Shown: piece by piece, positions 63,062-64,000 of the stretch
How positions within the stretch are numbered: the first letter of the stretch is position 1
How the letters are laid out: each line of letters starts with the position of its first letter
Origin: Plotosus lineatus
Lineage: Eukaryota; Chordata; Actinopteri; Siluriformes; Plotosidae
Length of the DNA stretch: 64,000 nt
Reading direction: 5' to 3'
Assembly: GCA_024760905.1 (NCBI GenBank)
Contig: CM045746.1
Coordinates: 14,590,466 to 14,654,465, forward strand
Program-made: the position numbers and the translations under genes
The notes under the pieces: model-generated
What the model saw: only the letters and a program-made list of their open reading frames with translations
The model's database searches: none
Told to the model about the DNA's origin: nothing

Positions 63062-63911
63062 ATGGGTAAGACTGCCGACCTGACTGCTGTCCAGAAGGCC
63101 ATCATTGACACCCTCAAGCAAGAGGGGAAGATACAGAAAGAAACCTCTGAGCGAATAGGCTGTTCCCAGAGTGCTGTATCAAGGCACCTCAGTGGGACGT
63201 CTGTGGGAAGGAAAAGTGAAATAAGGGCCGATTCCAGACCTTGGGGGACCTGTGGAAGCAGTGGACTGAGTCTGGAGTAAGTAGAAACATCCAGAGTCAA
63301 TGTGCACAGGTGTGTGTAGGAAATGGGCCAAAGTACTTTTTTCGGATGAAAGCAAATTTTGCATGTCATTCGGAAATCAAGGTGCCAGAATCTGGAGGAA
63401 GACTGGGGAGAAGGAAATGCCAAAATGCCTGAAGTCTAGTGACAAGTACCCACAGTCAGTGATGGTCTGGGGTGCCATGTCAGCTGCTGGTGTTGGTCCA
63501 CTGTGTTTTATCAAGGGCAGGGTCAATGCAGCTAGCTATCAGGAGATTTTGGAGCACTTCATGCTTCCATCTGCTGAAAAGCTTTATGGAGATGAAGATT
63601 TAATTTTTCAGCACGACCTGGCACCTGCTCACAGTGCCAAAACCACTGCTAAATGGTTTACTGACCATGGTATTACTGTGCTCAATTGGCCTGCCAACTC
63701 TCCTGACCTGAACCCCATAGAGAATCTGTGGGATATTGCGAAGAGAAAGTTGAGAGACACCAGACCCAACACTGTGGATGAGCTTAAGGCCACTATCGAA
63801 GCATCCTGGGCCTCCGTAACACCTCAGCAGTGCCACAGGCTGATTGCCTCCATGCCACGCCGCATTGAAGCAGTCATTTCTGCAAAAGGATTCCCGACCA
63901 AGTATTGAGAG
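63062..63911 (+). pseudogene. Tc1 transposase with two internal deletions
   Basis: The ORF starts ATG at 63062: MGKTADLTAVQKAIIDTLK with the helix-turn-helix ERIGCSQSAVSRHL, the DNA-binding N-terminus. After about residue 50 (63222) sequence is missing and the frame runs out. The DDE domain is in another frame (63300-63908): VLFSDESKFCMSFG (first Asp), SVMVWGAMSAAGVGPLCF, LIFQHDLAPAHSAKT (second Asp), WPANSPDLNPIENLWDI (Glu), ending TKY. A second gap near 63317 removes the stretch before SDES. All three catalytic acids survive, but no continuous protein is encoded. Confidence 0.88.
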
Positions 63912-64000
63912 CATAACTGAACATAATTATTTGAAGGTTGACTTCTTTGCATTAAAAGCACTTTTTTGTTGGTCAGGTGAAATATGCTAATTTTTTGCGA

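Larger units (their letters stand above)
62545..64000 (+). mobile_element. Tc1 transposon, interrupted and internally deleted, cut by window end
   Basis: Left part 62580-62650 (gatgattttggcatacagct, catgaaaacccaaaatttct) is separated from the inner inverted repeat (attagcatatcatgaaaacg, 62930) by (TG)n, (TA)n and SINE pieces. The right end gctaattttttgcga runs into the window edge. The transposase is annotated separately. Confidence 0.85.

Overview
This window is nuclear DNA from a vertebrate, almost certainly a teleost fish. The evidence is a nine-exon gene with GT-AG introns of 79 bp to about 18 kb, fish-type tRNA-derived SINEs, RTE-clade LINEs, Tc1/mariner and hAT elements, and abundant (CA)n, (TA)n and poly-A/T tracts. 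No bacterial-type gene, CRISPR array or operon is present.

The only intact cellular gene is memo1 (mediator of cell motility 1) on the + strand. Its whole coding sequence can be assembled from nine exons (12557-12617, 30471-30552, 30781-30849, 30929-31041, 32941-33052, 42998-43140, 56037-56113, 56343-56447, 60519-60650). The exon lengths sum to 894 nt, which gives 297 residues plus stop, the same length as human MEMO1. Every junction keeps frame, and the metal-site residues His49, His81 and Cys244 are in place.

Upstream (1-12.0 kb) is a repeat-rich flank. It holds the relic of a THAP-domain/P-element-transposase-like gene on the - strand (pieces at 7533-7741, about 5544-5830 and 5196-5345, with in-frame stops), split by a LINE with an 11-bp target-site duplication. 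It also holds a small family of inverted-repeat elements carrying telomere-like TTAGGG tracts.

Most of the rest is memo1 introns filled with mobile elements. SINE A is the commonest: a tRNA-like head, a body matching the 5' region of an RTE LINE, and a tail matching the 3' end of the same LINE. A second form (A') has the same head and body joined at one fixed point to an L2-type tail. Intron 6 starts with a stack four elements deep (43391-45754). Intron 5 carries a 1.7-kb TA-flanked element with a long internal inverted repeat and a LINE endonuclease fragment. Intron 8 carries a Tc1 remnant split by an RTE LINE, followed by a second, different LINE. Downstream of memo1 are a 700-bp element with 26-bp perfect terminal inverted repeats and a Tc1 transposon with internal deletions that runs to the window end.

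I see no new multi-gene system. The most noteworthy structures are the modular SINE A/A' family and its LINE origin, the telomere-repeat-bearing elements, the nested stacks, and the broken THAP/P-element relic. Family names rest on recognised motifs and were not checked by database search.
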